Source: Akkermansiaceae bacterium
Lineage (GTDB): Bacteria > Verrucomicrobiota > Verrucomicrobiia > Verrucomicrobiales > Akkermansiaceae
Length of the DNA: 64,000 bases
Direction of reading: 5' to 3'
Assembly (NCBI GenBank): GCA_015062005.1
Contig: SUVL01000001.1
Location: forward strand, 1-64,000
The translations under genes were made by a program, and so were the position numbers. How positions within the stretch are numbered: position 1 is the stretch's first letter; each line of letters opens with the position of its first letter. This document shows positions 34,287 through 43,068 of the stretch, one piece after another. Under the pieces are notes generated by a model. The model did no database searches and was not told the origin of the DNA. It was given only the letters and a program-made list of their open reading frames with translations.

Positions 34287-34856
34287 TCAGTTGTTCACGC
34301 GGCCGAGGTAGGTGCCATCTTCCGTCTTCACGGAGATGCGCTGACCCGCGGTGATGAACAGGGGCACCTGCACCACGAGGCCCGTGGTCATGGTGGCGCT
34401 CTTGTACACGTTGTTAGCGGAGTTGCCCTTCACGCCCTCGGGAGCCTCGGCCACTTCCATGGTGATGGCGGCGGGAAGCTCGATGGAGCACACGATTTCA
34501 TCGGTGAAGAGCAGCACATACACGTTACCCTCGATGAGGTAATCCTTCACGGGTTCCACGATATCCTCGCCCACGCACACATCTTCGTAGGTCTCGGTGT
34601 TCAGGAAGTGGTAGCCCATGCCGTCCACATAGGAGAATTCCATCTCCTCGCGGCTGAGCATCACGCCCTCAAGGAAGTCGTTGGAGGTGAGGCGCAGGTT
34701 GTAGTCCTTGCCGGTTGCGATGCTGCGGATGGTCATCTGCACATAGGAGGCCATGCGGGGGGGAGTCTTGAGCTGGCTCTCACGCACAACGCAGATATCG
34801 CCGTTGTAGTTCACGGCGTGACCTTTGCGGAGCTGAATAACGGGAACTTTTGCCAT
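34287..34856 (-). CDS. efp: Elongation factor P with Arg34
   Basis: EF-P relieves ribosome stalling at polyproline. The 189 residues span three beta-barrel domains, with FSYVDGMGYHFLNTETYE and the C-terminal signature KSATMTTGLVVQVPLFITAGQRI. The tip loop that reaches the peptidyl-transferase centre reads LKTPPRMAS: residue 34 is Arg, not the Lys modified in E. coli, and the usual PGKG/PGRG turn is PPRM. Arg34 EF-Ps are known to be rhamnosylated by EarP, which is not in this window. The loop sequence is unusual for either class. Confidence 0.92.
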   Translation of the reverse strand: MAKVPVIQLRKGHAVNYNGDICVVRESQLKTPPRMASYVQMTIRSIATGKDYNLRLTSNDFLEGVMLSREEMEFSYVDGMGYHFLNTETYEDVCVGEDIVEPVKDYLIEGNVYVLLFTDEIVCSIELPAAITMEVAEAPEGVKGNSANNVYKSATMTTGLVVQVPLFITAGQRISVKTEDGTYLGRVNN

Positions 34857-34865
34857 AACGCGCGG

Positions 34866-34894
34866 AGAGTAGCAGAGAGCCCCCTTATAGTCAA
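34866..34894 (-). promoter_or_regulatory. efp promoter (near-leaderless)
   Basis: On the minus strand, TTGACT (34889-34894), a 17-bp spacer and TACTCT (34866-34871), ending 9 nt before the ATG. Confidence 0.6.
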
Positions 34895-34960
34895 GCTTTT
34901 TCTCACCGACTGGCGGTTGCTGTCCTATTTTTTGAGCAATGGGGCTCCTGAGAGCAGTAG

Positions 34961-36319
34961 TTACTCAGGCTTATTCCCTCCCGGCGACAGAGGAAGCTCG
35001 GCGTTCAGACGCTCCAGAGCCTCACTCGCGCCATCAATTCCGGCCACGGCAGCCATTTCGTAGAGAGCTTTTGCCCGCTCCGGGTGTTTTTCCATCCCAA
35101 GGCCGCATTCGCAGCATCCCGCCAGCAGAAAGGCAGCATAAGGATTATCTCCATCCAGCACGGCTTGCTCAAGAAGCTGCACTGCCAGTGCCTCATCCCG
35201 TGTGACCCCGTACCCATGCAAATAGAACAAGGCCAGGTACGCTTTACCATAAGAATCCCCCAACACGATAGCCTTGCGGTACCAATCTGCGGCCGTCTTG
35301 TAATCCACGGGCACCCCGCGCCCGTTTTCATACAGGCACCCCAGGTTGCACATAGCCAGTGAAAAGTTCTGCTCTGCAGCCGCCTGGTACCAATACCTTG
35401 CCCTTTCGTAATTCTGCGGCACCACTACTCCCGCCTCGTAAAACGTGCCCATGGCATTCTGAGCCTGGGGCAAATCCTGCCAGGCAGCTTTCTGGCACCA
35501 GGCAAAAGCGACCCGGGCATCCCCCACTTCCTCGTCATAGTACTGGCTGAGCATGAACTGAGCCTCGGCGTCGCCCAAGGCGGCCAGTGTCCTGATTTGA
35601 AGCATGCGGAAATCACGGTCTTGCTGAGCTTCATACGCAGCGTCATTCATTTCGGCTTCACCTTCATCTTCCACCGCCACATCTTCTGAATGCTCGCATT
35701 GAATCCGCTCCCGTAGCTGCTGATGCAGCTCAGCATCTGCCTCGAGTAATCGGGAGAGCGACGTCACGGCCTCGCCTACTCCCTGCTCTGCCGCCTGATA
35801 ATACAGGAATGCAGCCTCCAGCGAATCCTTGCGGCAACCACGGCCGACTTCATAGCACCTTGCCAGGTTGAACTGGGCGTAATCATCTCCACTCGCAGCA
35901 GCGAGGCGGAAATACTGGAATGCTATACGAGCATTCCGGGGAACGCCCCGGCCCTGCTGATAACAGATACCCAGGTTACTCTGCGCCCAGGAAAAATCCT
36001 GCATGGCAGCCTTGAGATACCACTTGACCGCCTGCCGCATATCAGGCTCACACCCCACACCATCCTCATACAAGGTGCCCAGCTTGAACTGCGCTTTGAC
36101 ATAGCCGTTTTGCGCAGCGGCATGCAGAAACACAAAGGCTTTCTCTGGCTGGGTACTCAGCAATTCCACCCCGCATTCATACATCTGCATCCGCAATTGG
36201 CTCGTCTCAGAAGCAACGCTCCCACTGCCCTTCAGAGGAATCTGCCCGGCATGCACAAGCATTCCACACCCCAGCGCCATGCTGGCCACGACCATTCCTA
36301 TATCCTTGAGTAAGCTCAT
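34961..36319 (-). CDS. Exported Sel1-repeat protein
   Basis: The 452-residue protein has a signal-peptide-like start (GMVVASMALGCGMLVHAG) followed by about nine Sel1-like repeats with the typical pattern A-x-x-x-L-G-x-x-Y-x-x-G-x-G-V. Examples are KLGTLYEDGVGCEPDMRQAV, LGICYQQGRGVPRNARIAF and LGCLYENGRGVPVDYKTAADWYR. A low-complexity acidic break (AVEDEGEAEMND) splits the repeats. Sel1 proteins are scaffolds; no partner is indicated. Confidence 0.88.
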   Translation of the reverse strand: MSLLKDIGMVVASMALGCGMLVHAGQIPLKGSGSVASETSQLRMQMYECGVELLSTQPEKAFVFLHAAAQNGYVKAQFKLGTLYEDGVGCEPDMRQAVKWYLKAAMQDFSWAQSNLGICYQQGRGVPRNARIAFQYFRLAAASGDDYAQFNLARCYEVGRGCRKDSLEAAFLYYQAAEQGVGEAVTSLSRLLEADAELHQQLRERIQCEHSEDVAVEDEGEAEMNDAAYEAQQDRDFRMLQIRTLAALGDAEAQFMLSQYYDEEVGDARVAFAWCQKAAWQDLPQAQNAMGTFYEAGVVVPQNYERARYWYQAAAEQNFSLAMCNLGCLYENGRGVPVDYKTAADWYRKAIVLGDSYGKAYLALFYLHGYGVTRDEALAVQLLEQAVLDGDNPYAAFLLAGCCECGLGMEKHPERAKALYEMAAVAGIDGASEALERLNAELPLSPGGNKPE

Positions 36320-36380
36320 CTCACTTTATCCAGCGAATGAGCCCTCCCTCATTGTGTAGAAAATGTCACTTTTCTGCAAA

Positions 36381-36884
36381 TCACCCACGCTTCAGAAAGA
36401 AGCGGACCATAAGGAAATTCACCGGAACCACGATTATATACACCGGCAGGGGCAGCAGCGATTCCGGGCGCCCCAGCACAGGCAGCCACTCTACCAGCCA
36501 GGGGGTAAGCCAGATGAGCAGCATGCTCAGCGCATCTCCCGCTCCCAGCGCCCGGAACAAGTTGAGCAAGCCCAGGTGCATGCCGGCATTCACCAGGTGG
36601 GAGAAAGCAAAGCCGAGCCCCTTGCTCACGCTGCCCTCCGTCCTGAATGTCCAGCGGAGCGATACGATGTAATTTGCGACAAAGCTCACCGCATAGCCCA
36701 CGGCGTAAGTCACGGTTATCCCCAATGCGTCTTTATCCGTCAGCTCAAACAACCAGTTCAGCAGCAGATAAACCGCCAGGTGCAGCACCGTGGCACCCAC
36801 ACCTACCACAAAGAAACGGGCAAACTCACCCCCAGTCCGCTTTAATGCGTTCTCATCCATGGGCTCAAAGCATTTCCGGAGCAA
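36381..36884 (-). CDS. GtrA-family membrane protein
   Basis: Small four-helix protein of 167 residues; GtrA proteins are thought to flip lipid-linked sugars for O-antigen or wall glycosylation. It shows the family opening FARFFVVGVGATVLHLAVYLLL, then FVANYIVSLRWTFR (the conserved NYxxxRxWTF motif) and a last helix ending in RFFLKRG. The start may be 36884 or, eight codons later, 36860; the stop of the upstream gene at 36865 favours either with a small overlap. Confidence 0.85.
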   Translation of the reverse strand: MLRKCFEPMDENALKRTGGEFARFFVVGVGATVLHLAVYLLLNWLFELTDKDALGITVTYAVGYAVSFVANYIVSLRWTFRTEGSVSKGLGFAFSHLVNAGMHLGLLNLFRALGAGDALSMLLIWLTPWLVEWLPVLGRPESLLPLPVYIIVVPVNFLMVRFFLKRG

Positions 36885-37659
36885 AATAGAATTTCAGCAG
36901 CTCCATCTGGTCTTCCTTGGTCACCAGGTAACCATCCTTCGGGTCCAGCCACTGGAAAGAATGAATCGATTTGCGGTCCGAGCCTCGCGGGTCGCTTGTC
37001 TCCGGGGCGCGCAGGCGTTCCGCCAGTGCGGGATTGAGCAGATTCACCAATTCCGTGGTGGTCAGCTGCGGCATGGCGGGGATAATGGACGGAATCCCCA
37101 ACGGGATGCAGCGGTCCACATCGCCCATGATGCGCTGAGGCAGATAAAGCTGGTGATATTCGAGCGGAGCAAAGGGCAGCGGCTGTTTCGATTTATCCGG
37201 ATTCAGGATAGCGGCAAGCAAAGGATTGAAATCCGGGTTCGGATTCGCAATTTCCGTCAGGTGTACATTCAGCACGCGTCCGTACTGGCGGTTCAACTCC
37301 CGGTAAAGATTGATACGGTTCTGCACGTAGGGATCCTCGCTGGTCTCCAACGCAGGCGTGTTTTCGTCGGCAGACTCAGGCAGCATATCGCATGTGGTCA
37401 CAAACACGGTGAACTCCGGCTTGATATCTGCCAGGCGGTTAATCAGGTAATTGGTGGCGCGGGTATCCGCTTCCACATCCGCACGCACCTTGGCTGGTCC
37501 ATTGGCCACTGCATTGTCCAGATACACCATCATCCTGAACGAACGGCCGAACGTAAGCTTGAAATTCTCCTTATCAATCAGATAGTCAAAATAGCGACGC
37601 TTCGTCCAGTATTTACCGAACACCGTACTTGCTCCCAGGAAGGCTGTTTCGTGTGACAT
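36865..37659 (-). CDS. Hypothetical protein upstream of gtrA
   Basis: A 264-residue soluble protein I cannot place with certainty. It opens FLGASTVFGKYWTKRRYFDYL and has RNLMV-free but sugar-enzyme-like stretches such as LEYHQLYLPQRIMGDVDRCIPLGIPSIIPAMPQLTTTELVNLLNP, described here by position (about 166-210). The pattern recalls the C-terminal half of proteins annotated as NAD-dependent epimerases, but no Rossmann glycine motif is seen. It overlaps gtrA by up to 20 nt, so it may act in the same polysaccharide pathway. Confidence 0.6.
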   Translation of the reverse strand: MSHETAFLGASTVFGKYWTKRRYFDYLIDKENFKLTFGRSFRMMVYLDNAVANGPAKVRADVEADTRATNYLINRLADIKPEFTVFVTTCDMLPESADENTPALETSEDPYVQNRINLYRELNRQYGRVLNVHLTEIANPNPDFNPLLAAILNPDKSKQPLPFAPLEYHQLYLPQRIMGDVDRCIPLGIPSIIPAMPQLTTTELVNLLNPALAERLRAPETSDPRGSDRKSIHSFQWLDPKDGYLVTKEDQMELLKFYFAPEML

Positions 37660-37799
37660 GATGACAAATGGCTTAACCCTATACGCTCCCGCATTCTAAC
37701 CCATTTCGGCTCCAATAGCAAGCAGTAAGAACAGGCCTCCCGGCTTTTTATATGCGCACGCACCAACAGCGACCTCATAAATTGATATTTGTCGTTCCG

Positions 37800-37950
37800 A
37801 CAAAAGTACGAAGTACGAGGTGGGAGGTACGAAGTGAAAGTTCCGCGAGCCTTGCGGCTCGCCATTGTACATCAAATAATTCCATACTGGCGGGCGAATG
37901 CCCGCGAAACTTTTTACTTCGTACTTCGTAACTCGTAATTCGTAATTCAA
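37800..37950. repeat. Palindromic element with GTACGAAG ends
   Basis: AAAGTACGAAGTACGAGG near 37803 is echoed in inverse by ACTTCGTACTTCGTAACTCG near 37915. Two GC hairpins (GCGAGCCTTGCGGCTCGC and GCGGGCGAATGCCCGC) lie between. It has the same build as the other modular repeats in the window but a different outer sequence. The rest of 37660-37990 holds no gene. Confidence 0.7.
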
Positions 37951-37996
37951 ATTCCCCTTTCTCGGGATGATTGCGTTATTTTGTCACAATGCTGCA

Positions 37997-38025
37997 TTGA
38001 CATCCGGTGTACGGCTTGTTAGTTT
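37997..38025 (+). promoter_or_regulatory. Promoter of the outer-membrane protein gene
   Basis: TTGACA (37997-38002), a 17-bp spacer and TAGTTT (38020-38025). The leader is about 18-20 nt. Confidence 0.6.
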
Positions 38026-38049
38026 TATCTGAATCTTTTCCTCGGAATA

Positions 38050-38769
38050 ATGAAACCAGCCATCCTCCTTTCTGCGACGATGTTCTGCTGTCTGCCCGCC
38101 CTGGCCGATACGCAGCAACCTTTCAGTTTCGATGTCAACGCCGGTACACAGGGGGCGGGTATCAGCATCGGTTACAAGCTCAACCCCAGCGTAAGGCTTC
38201 GTCTGCGCGGTGCGGTTCTGGGCTATACCTCCAACGAAAACTGGAGCGGCACCAGGGCGGAGCTCAAACTCTGCGGCAACAACGTAGGCTTGCTGGTGGA
38301 TATGTTCCCCGGCCAAGGTAATTTCTACATTTCCGCCGGTCTCAACTTCAGCGAAAACAAAATGCGCTGCCGCTCCCGGATTTACCGGGTGTCAGACATG
38401 GCCGCCAGCGCCACCCTGGGTGGCACCGAGTATACTGTGACGGAAGGCACCCACGCAGATATCCATGGCAAATACAGCTGGAACCACGCCCAGCCCTACA
38501 TCGGCATCGGCTACCAGTCTGCCCTCTTCGGCAGCAACACCTTTTACTACAGCGCCGACCTCGGCATCAACTTCATGGGCAGCGGTGAACTTACCGTGGG
38601 CAGCAGCAGCAACCTCCGCTACCGCGACCCGGCCACCAGGCAATTCAAGCCAGTCACCGACTCCGTGCTCGAAACATCCATCCGCAAGGAAGGACGCGAT
38701 TTCTTCAAGATTGCGGATGACCTCTGCGTCTACCCCGTGCTACAGTTTGCCATCGGTGCCCGGTTCTGA
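38050..38769 (+). CDS. Outer-membrane beta-barrel protein
   Basis: A 239-residue protein with a signal peptide (cleavage likely after LPALA, about residue 19). The remainder alternates hydrophobic and polar residues as in barrel strands (GISIGYKLNPSVRLRLRGAV, PYIGIGYQSALFGSNTFYY). It ends in an aromatic residue (LQFAIGARF), as recognised by BamA. The function is unknown; it resembles small OmpA/OmpW-like barrels without a distinct motif. It overlaps the convergent gene by 30 nt. Confidence 0.75.
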   Translation: MKPAILLSATMFCCLPALADTQQPFSFDVNAGTQGAGISIGYKLNPSVRLRLRGAVLGYTSNENWSGTRAELKLCGNNVGLLVDMFPGQGNFYISAGLNFSENKMRCRSRIYRVSDMAASATLGGTEYTVTEGTHADIHGKYSWNHAQPYIGIGYQSALFGSNTFYYSADLGINFMGSGELTVGSSSNLRYRDPATRQFKPVTDSVLETSIRKEGRDFFKIADDLCVYPVLQFAIGARF

Positions 38770-40017
38770 TACAGGAATCAGCATCCGGAGCTCCATTCCA
38801 TTTTCCCAGAGGTAGATGACGTCGACTCCGCCATCCTCCCGGTCAAACAACGCCCCCCAGTAAATAGACCCAGGGAACTCACCGGGCGGGAGCAGTTCCT
38901 GCACGTACTCAGCCAGCGCGCACCCCCGCTCACCGGCTTCATCGTCCACACTATCTGACGGAGCAGAAACCCAGCACCACATTCCCAGCGCTGCCAGAGC
39001 CGGCACCACCACACCAGCCAGCAAAAGAGCCAGCCAGCTGCGCCAGCGCTTCACCGTGGCCGGCAGCGGCAGACCGGCAGGCACCGGCACGCTGCGGCTG
39101 ATGCCCAGCACCCCGCCCCCCTGCACCGCGTAAGCATAGCAGTGCCGCAACTCGCGAGCCCCTCTCACCAGGGAAACCGGCAGCATCGACCACGCCACCC
39201 CCGGGGTATGCACCAATATCATCCCCTGGCGAATATGGGCCTCACTCCTGACCTGCTGCCGCACCCACTTCCGCAGACTCCAACCGGGGTGCAGAATCGC
39301 CCGGATGCAGAATAAGGAAATTACAAACGCCACTACCAACCCCTCGATGTCCGCTTCCCCGGTCACCCGCCAACACCACACCTGCACCACCAGCCCACTC
39401 ACCATAATGGCCAGGCAGACCAGCAAGGCCCACGAGGCAAAAGGCGCCCGCTGCCGTGCTAACTCATCAGCCACCTCCTGGCGGGCAGCGGCACCATCTG
39501 CACAGGGCAAGGCGGGTGCGGCCAGCATCTCGGCAGGCGGTGCCACCTGTTTCTCCGGCAGCACTGGTTTCCCGGCAAATGCCACACAATAAGCATGCAG
39601 CTCTCGGGCGCGCTCCGAACCCAGCGATGCCAGCGGCAGGAAATACTTCATCCCATTTTTCAAGCACACAAAAAGCAGGGTCTTCTTCAAGAGCACCTTT
39701 TCCACCAGCTCCCAGGAGAAGTACGAGGTCATTCCCACCTCCGGTTTCTCAATCATGAGCCCGGCCTCCGTCGCAGTCACAAACCAATCCCCTTGCTCCT
39801 GCATCAACCTGATTGTTTTCACCATGTGCGCATACAACAGCACAACTACCGACGCAGCCACCAGAAGAGAAACTAGGAACACCATCACCATGCCAGCCTC
39901 CATCACCACCCCCATCACAGCCGCAATCACAACCACGAGCACTCCATACGGCAGGCACAGCATGAGTATCCCCAGCCTGTTTTTCTTTACTTCCGGGGCA
40001 GTAAGTTTGTATACCAT
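38740..40017 (-). CDS. YcxB-like membrane protein
   Basis: The 425-residue protein has two helix pairs (about 18-63 and 203-240) and one more helix near 335. After the first pair comes the YcxB-type soluble segment, GLMIEKPEVGMTSYFSWEL, VLLKKTLLFVCLKNGMKYFL, LPLASL. A second such segment is suggested at RQGMILVHTPGVAWSMLPVS, so the protein may be a tandem duplication. The role of YcxB domains is not known. The start at 40017 is the first ATG that fits the hydrophobic pattern. Confidence 0.65.
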   Translation of the reverse strand: MVYKLTAPEVKKNRLGILMLCLPYGVLVVVIAAVMGVVMEAGMVMVFLVSLLVAASVVVLLYAHMVKTIRLMQEQGDWFVTATEAGLMIEKPEVGMTSYFSWELVEKVLLKKTLLFVCLKNGMKYFLPLASLGSERARELHAYCVAFAGKPVLPEKQVAPPAEMLAAPALPCADGAAARQEVADELARQRAPFASWALLVCLAIMVSGLVVQVWCWRVTGEADIEGLVVAFVISLFCIRAILHPGWSLRKWVRQQVRSEAHIRQGMILVHTPGVAWSMLPVSLVRGARELRHCYAYAVQGGGVLGISRSVPVPAGLPLPATVKRWRSWLALLLAGVVVPALAALGMWCWVSAPSDSVDDEAGERGCALAEYVQELLPPGEFPGSIYWGALFDREDGGVDVIYLWENGMELRMLIPVSEPGTDGKL

Positions 40018-40065
40018 GGGCGCATTATACCCACGCTGTAATGCAATATCAAGCCGATTGTTCAA

Positions 40066-40692
40066 CGCGGCGAAAACGGGACTATTTCAAGTATTTTCAA
40101 GCCGGTGTTTAATCACCGAAAATTCATTTTCCACCCATTTTACACTCTGTGATTCATATCATTATTTCAAAAACATTGAAATCAAAAACGCACAATTTGA
40201 AACCAACTATTATAAAATATTTTTTTCGTGCATTTCAAGAGCGATTTTCTATATATACTTACACCTCGTTTTGCATCCTTGTTTTTTACTGTCTCTTTAT
40301 TCTTTATAATCGTTTATGATGCTATTTTCCACCCTTAGTTACATGCTCTTTAAAAATATTCGTTTTCTCATATCATTTCACCATAAAGAAACCCGAAATT
40401 TGAGCCATTTACCTTAAATTTCATCTAAAAGTTTACTGATATCGAACAACACAGTCCACCGCGCCATGCGTGCTTGCAAACTCCAGCCAGTGCACCGTCG
40501 CCGTCTAAACACCCCTTTTCCCAATATATGCCTTAAAAGCACCATTTCCGGGCAAAATTGCACTGGTAATTACCCGGAGGCGAAGCTTCACGCCCGCCAT
40601 TTCGGGCTTTTTTGGGCATTTTTGCGTTGTTTTACATTCGTTTTGCGAGGCTTGTGACTTTTTAGAAAAATAAGGCAAAATGATAATTTCTA
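40066..40692. other. AT-rich intergenic region
   Basis: About 630 bp without a gene, much richer in A and T than the rest of the window, especially 40080-40450. No coding frame, tRNA, DnaA box of the TTATCCACA type or clear repeat is visible. The last 130 bp return to mixed composition and lead into the promoter at 40693. Confidence 0.6.
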
Positions 40693-40721
40693 TTGATTTT
40701 GGCAGCTAGGGACTATAAAAT
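40693..40721 (+). promoter_or_regulatory. Promoter of the 4Fe-4S membrane protein gene (leaderless)
   Basis: TTGATT (40693-40698), a 17-bp spacer and TAAAAT (40716-40721), ending 6 nt before the ATG at 40728. Confidence 0.6.
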
Positions 40722-40727
40722 AGCCGC

Positions 40728-41399
40728 ATGAGCAAGAAAAGGAGCAAAATCCAGATACTGCGCTTTCTGGTACAGGCCGTGTTCATGGCAGGGCTGATTT
40801 TCAGTTTTACCCCGAACAGCAAAAACGTGAGCCAGTGGATGCTGCCCACCATTCTGCTGCTGGGAGTGTTCTTCTGCGGCTGGGTTTGCCAGCTGGGAGC
40901 TGCGCAAGACTGGATGGCGAAGCTGGGGCGGCTGCTGCACCTGCCGCGCGTGCGTGTGCCCCAGAGCATCCAGCGCTACCTGCAACTGCTCCGCTATGGA
41001 TTCTATCTCGCCCTCACCATGGGTATCAGCATCGAGCTGCTGCAAGGGCCGAAGAACTTTGCCATGATGTGGCACGGCCACCTGCTGAGCATTGCCACGG
41101 GCATCATCATCTTCTTCCTTCTGCTCGGGCTCTTCATCGACCGACCGTTCTGCAATTACTTCTGCACTGGCGGCGCCCGACAGGGGCTCTTCAGCGTGCT
41201 GCGCATCTTCGGCATCAAGCGCGACGCAGAGAAGTGCAAGCAATGCGGCACCTGCACCCGCACCTGCCCCATGAACATCGACGTAGCCCACACCGATTTC
41301 GTGCGGCACCCGAACTGCATCGGCTGCCTCAGCTGCATCTCCGCCTGTCCGAAAGGCTACCTTAAATACGGGCTCATGCCGCCCCGGAAAGGAAAGTGA
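40728..41399 (+). CDS. NapH/CcoG-like 4Fe-4S membrane protein
   Basis: The 223-residue protein has about four membrane helices. Cysteine pairs occur near the membrane (FFCGWVCQLG and FCNYFCTGG), and two 4Fe-4S motifs lie at the cytoplasmic C terminus (CKQCGTCTRTCP and CIGCLSCISACP). This is the layout of NapH, NosR C-terminal and CcoG proteins, which pass electrons from quinols or assist metal-centre assembly. No nap, nos or cco genes are nearby, so the redox partner is unknown. Confidence 0.8.
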   Translation: MSKKRSKIQILRFLVQAVFMAGLIFSFTPNSKNVSQWMLPTILLLGVFFCGWVCQLGAAQDWMAKLGRLLHLPRVRVPQSIQRYLQLLRYGFYLALTMGISIELLQGPKNFAMMWHGHLLSIATGIIIFFLLLGLFIDRPFCNYFCTGGARQGLFSVLRIFGIKRDAEKCKQCGTCTRTCPMNIDVAHTDFVRHPNCIGCLSCISACPKGYLKYGLMPPRKGK

Positions 41400-41426
41400 C
41401 GATTATACAGGAGCAGGCAAGCCACA

Positions 41427-41867
41427 TTAATCCCGGTGGTAGGGAGAGCCGGCGAGGAGGGTATGCACGCGGTAGATCTGCTCCAGCAGCACCACAAGGG
41501 CAAGCTCATGCTGCATGGTGTGGCGCCCCAGGCAGAGCACATGGTCGCAGGCTGCGCGGAGAGCCGGAGTGTGACCATCCGCCGCGCCGATGAGGAAAGC
41601 CACGTGCTTGACCGCCTGCAACTGCCAGCGGCGCACCCGGGATTCAAATTCCCGCGTTGTCCAGTTCTCGCCGCGCTCATCCATGGCAATGCGCAAGCAA
41701 CCCTCGCTCGCCTCCAGCAGGCGGGCGGAAACGGCTTCCGAATCACCAGCCTTCACATAGCGCAGCTCCACCTTGCCCAGCGGGCGCAGGCGCTCCTCAA
41801 AAAACTTCACACCATCGCGGGCATAGGCAATGGAAGGCTTGGCAGCGGCTATGATACGAAAATCCAT
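41427..41867 (-). CDS. rlmH: 23S rRNA (pseudouridine1915-N3)-methyltransferase RlmH
   Basis: SPOUT methyltransferase acting on helix 69 of 23S rRNA. The 146 residues contain the SAM-binding [13 protein letters not shown] (usually GGxxG) and the invariant end [20 protein letters not shown]. Length is near the usual 155. I start at 41867 ([10 protein letters not shown]), the family's N terminus; the frame is open 13 codons further. Confidence 0.93.
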   Translation of the reverse strand: MDFRIIAAAKPSIAYARDGVKFFEERLRPLGKVELRYVKAGDSEAVSARLLEASEGCLRIAMDERGENWTTREFESRVRRWQLQAVKHVAFLIGAADGHTPALRAACDHVLCLGRHTMQHELALVVLLEQIYRVHTLLAGSPYHRD

Positions 41868-42034
41868 GGCAGCCCCCACGGTACAACATATCCACTGCCG
41901 CGTCAACCCTTTTTGATAAGGCAGGTGGATAAGCTTCTGAATACTCCGCCGGGCTCCGTTCCGCCGCGGCCGCTCGCATCCGTCTGCCCGCGCAGGCGAT
42001 TAGGTCGCGAGCTGGCAGCACACGCGCTTTTGGG

Positions 42035-42063
42035 TTGCCAAAGATGACGCTGGGGAGTAAAAT
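42035..42063 (+). promoter_or_regulatory. Promoter of the parvulin gene (leaderless)
   Basis: TTGCCA (42035-42040), a 17-bp spacer and TAAAAT (42058-42063), ending 6 nt before the GTG start at 42070. Confidence 0.65.
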
Positions 42064-42069
42064 ACCCGC

Positions 42070-43068
42070 GTGAAGTGGAATTCGGCCAAAGTCTACGTTA
42101 TCAAATCAGCCATCATCGGCACGGCACTGGTGTACATGGTGCTGGATCTCTGGGTGCTGCGCGGGCCCATGTACGGATTCCTGCACAAGGGCAAGCAAGC
42201 GGCGGAAGCCGCGGTGGTGGTGTACGGCGAGCGCGTTTCGCACGCGCAGCTGGCGCGCCACAAAGCTGAGCAGGAGCTGATTTCCGGGCGGCAGAAAACC
42301 AGCACCGCCATGGCCATGGATATGGTGCGCAGTTCCCTGCTGCGCATGCGCACGCGCTACAACGATAACCAGCTCAAACATGACCGGGCCGAGGCAGAGC
42401 GCCAGGTGGCCGCACTGGCCACCCGCGCAGGAAGCGAGGCGGAGTTCGAGCAGCAACTCGCCTCCCAGGGCTATACCCGCCGCCAGTTCACCGATAAGCT
42501 GGAAGCCAGGCTCATGCAGCTGGCCCTGCTGGATCGCAACCTGGAGCCGCACACGCAGGTGAATGACGAAGCTATCGAAGCCCACTACAAGCAGGTGAAG
42601 GATGAAATGACCATCCCCGCCAACCGCCCGGTGAAGCACATCTTCATTGCCTCCCTGAACCGCCCCGACGCCCGCCAGGTGGCAGAACAGACCATGGCCC
42701 GCCTGGCCGCCGGTGAAGATTTCGGCAAGCTGGCTGCCGAAGTGAGCGATGATGCCGCCAGCGCCCCGCGCGGTGGCGACCTGGGCACGGTGTATGATGA
42801 TGCCCTGCTTCCCCTTCCGGAGCTCAAGCTTTTCGGCGATGCCGCCATTCCTGCAGACACGCCCACCCTGGCAGAGAGCAAGTGGGGCTGGCACATCATC
42901 CAGGCCGGGGCCATCACCCCTGCCCGCACGCCCTCGCTGGAGGAATGCCGCGAAACACTGCGCACCGCCATCATCAGTGCCCAGCGCGAGCTGGGGGTCA
43001 ACACTTTCTTCGATACGCTCATCAAGGAAGCGCACAGGAAGCAACACATCAAAATCCATGTCAAGTAA
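42070..43068 (+). CDS. Parvulin-type peptidyl-prolyl isomerase, membrane-anchored
   Basis: A 332-residue SurA/PrsA-like folding helper in the cell envelope. One N-terminal anchor helix (AIIGTALVYMVLDLWVL) is followed by a helical SurA_N-like part. The parvulin domain lies at about 195-300, with VKHIFIASL, GEDFGKLAAEVSDDAASAPRGGDLG and SKWGWHIIQ, the last carrying the conserved active-site histidine. A GTG start is used 6 nt after the -10 box. It overlaps aroA by 11 nt. Confidence 0.85.
   Translation: MKWNSAKVYVIKSAIIGTALVYMVLDLWVLRGPMYGFLHKGKQAAEAAVVVYGERVSHAQLARHKAEQELISGRQKTSTAMAMDMVRSSLLRMRTRYNDNQLKHDRAEAERQVAALATRAGSEAEFEQQLASQGYTRRQFTDKLEARLMQLALLDRNLEPHTQVNDEAIEAHYKQVKDEMTIPANRPVKHIFIASLNRPDARQVAEQTMARLAAGEDFGKLAAEVSDDAASAPRGGDLGTVYDDALLPLPELKLFGDAAIPADTPTLAESKWGWHIIQAGAITPARTPSLEECRETLRTAIISAQRELGVNTFFDTLIKEAHRKQHIKIHVK

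Noticed and set aside
40066..40692. Replication origin, because it is AT-rich and gyrase and primase genes are in the window
   Set aside because: No cluster of TTATCCACA-type boxes and no dnaA or dnaN nearby.
41907..42034. Possible small RNA gene between rlmH and the parvulin gene
   Set aside because: GC-rich, with some pairing, but no SRP, tmRNA or RNase P signature could be found.
42749..43057. Longer aroA start at 42749
   Set aside because: The extra 103 residues lie inside the parvulin gene in another frame and look like shadow. The family N terminus begins at 43058.
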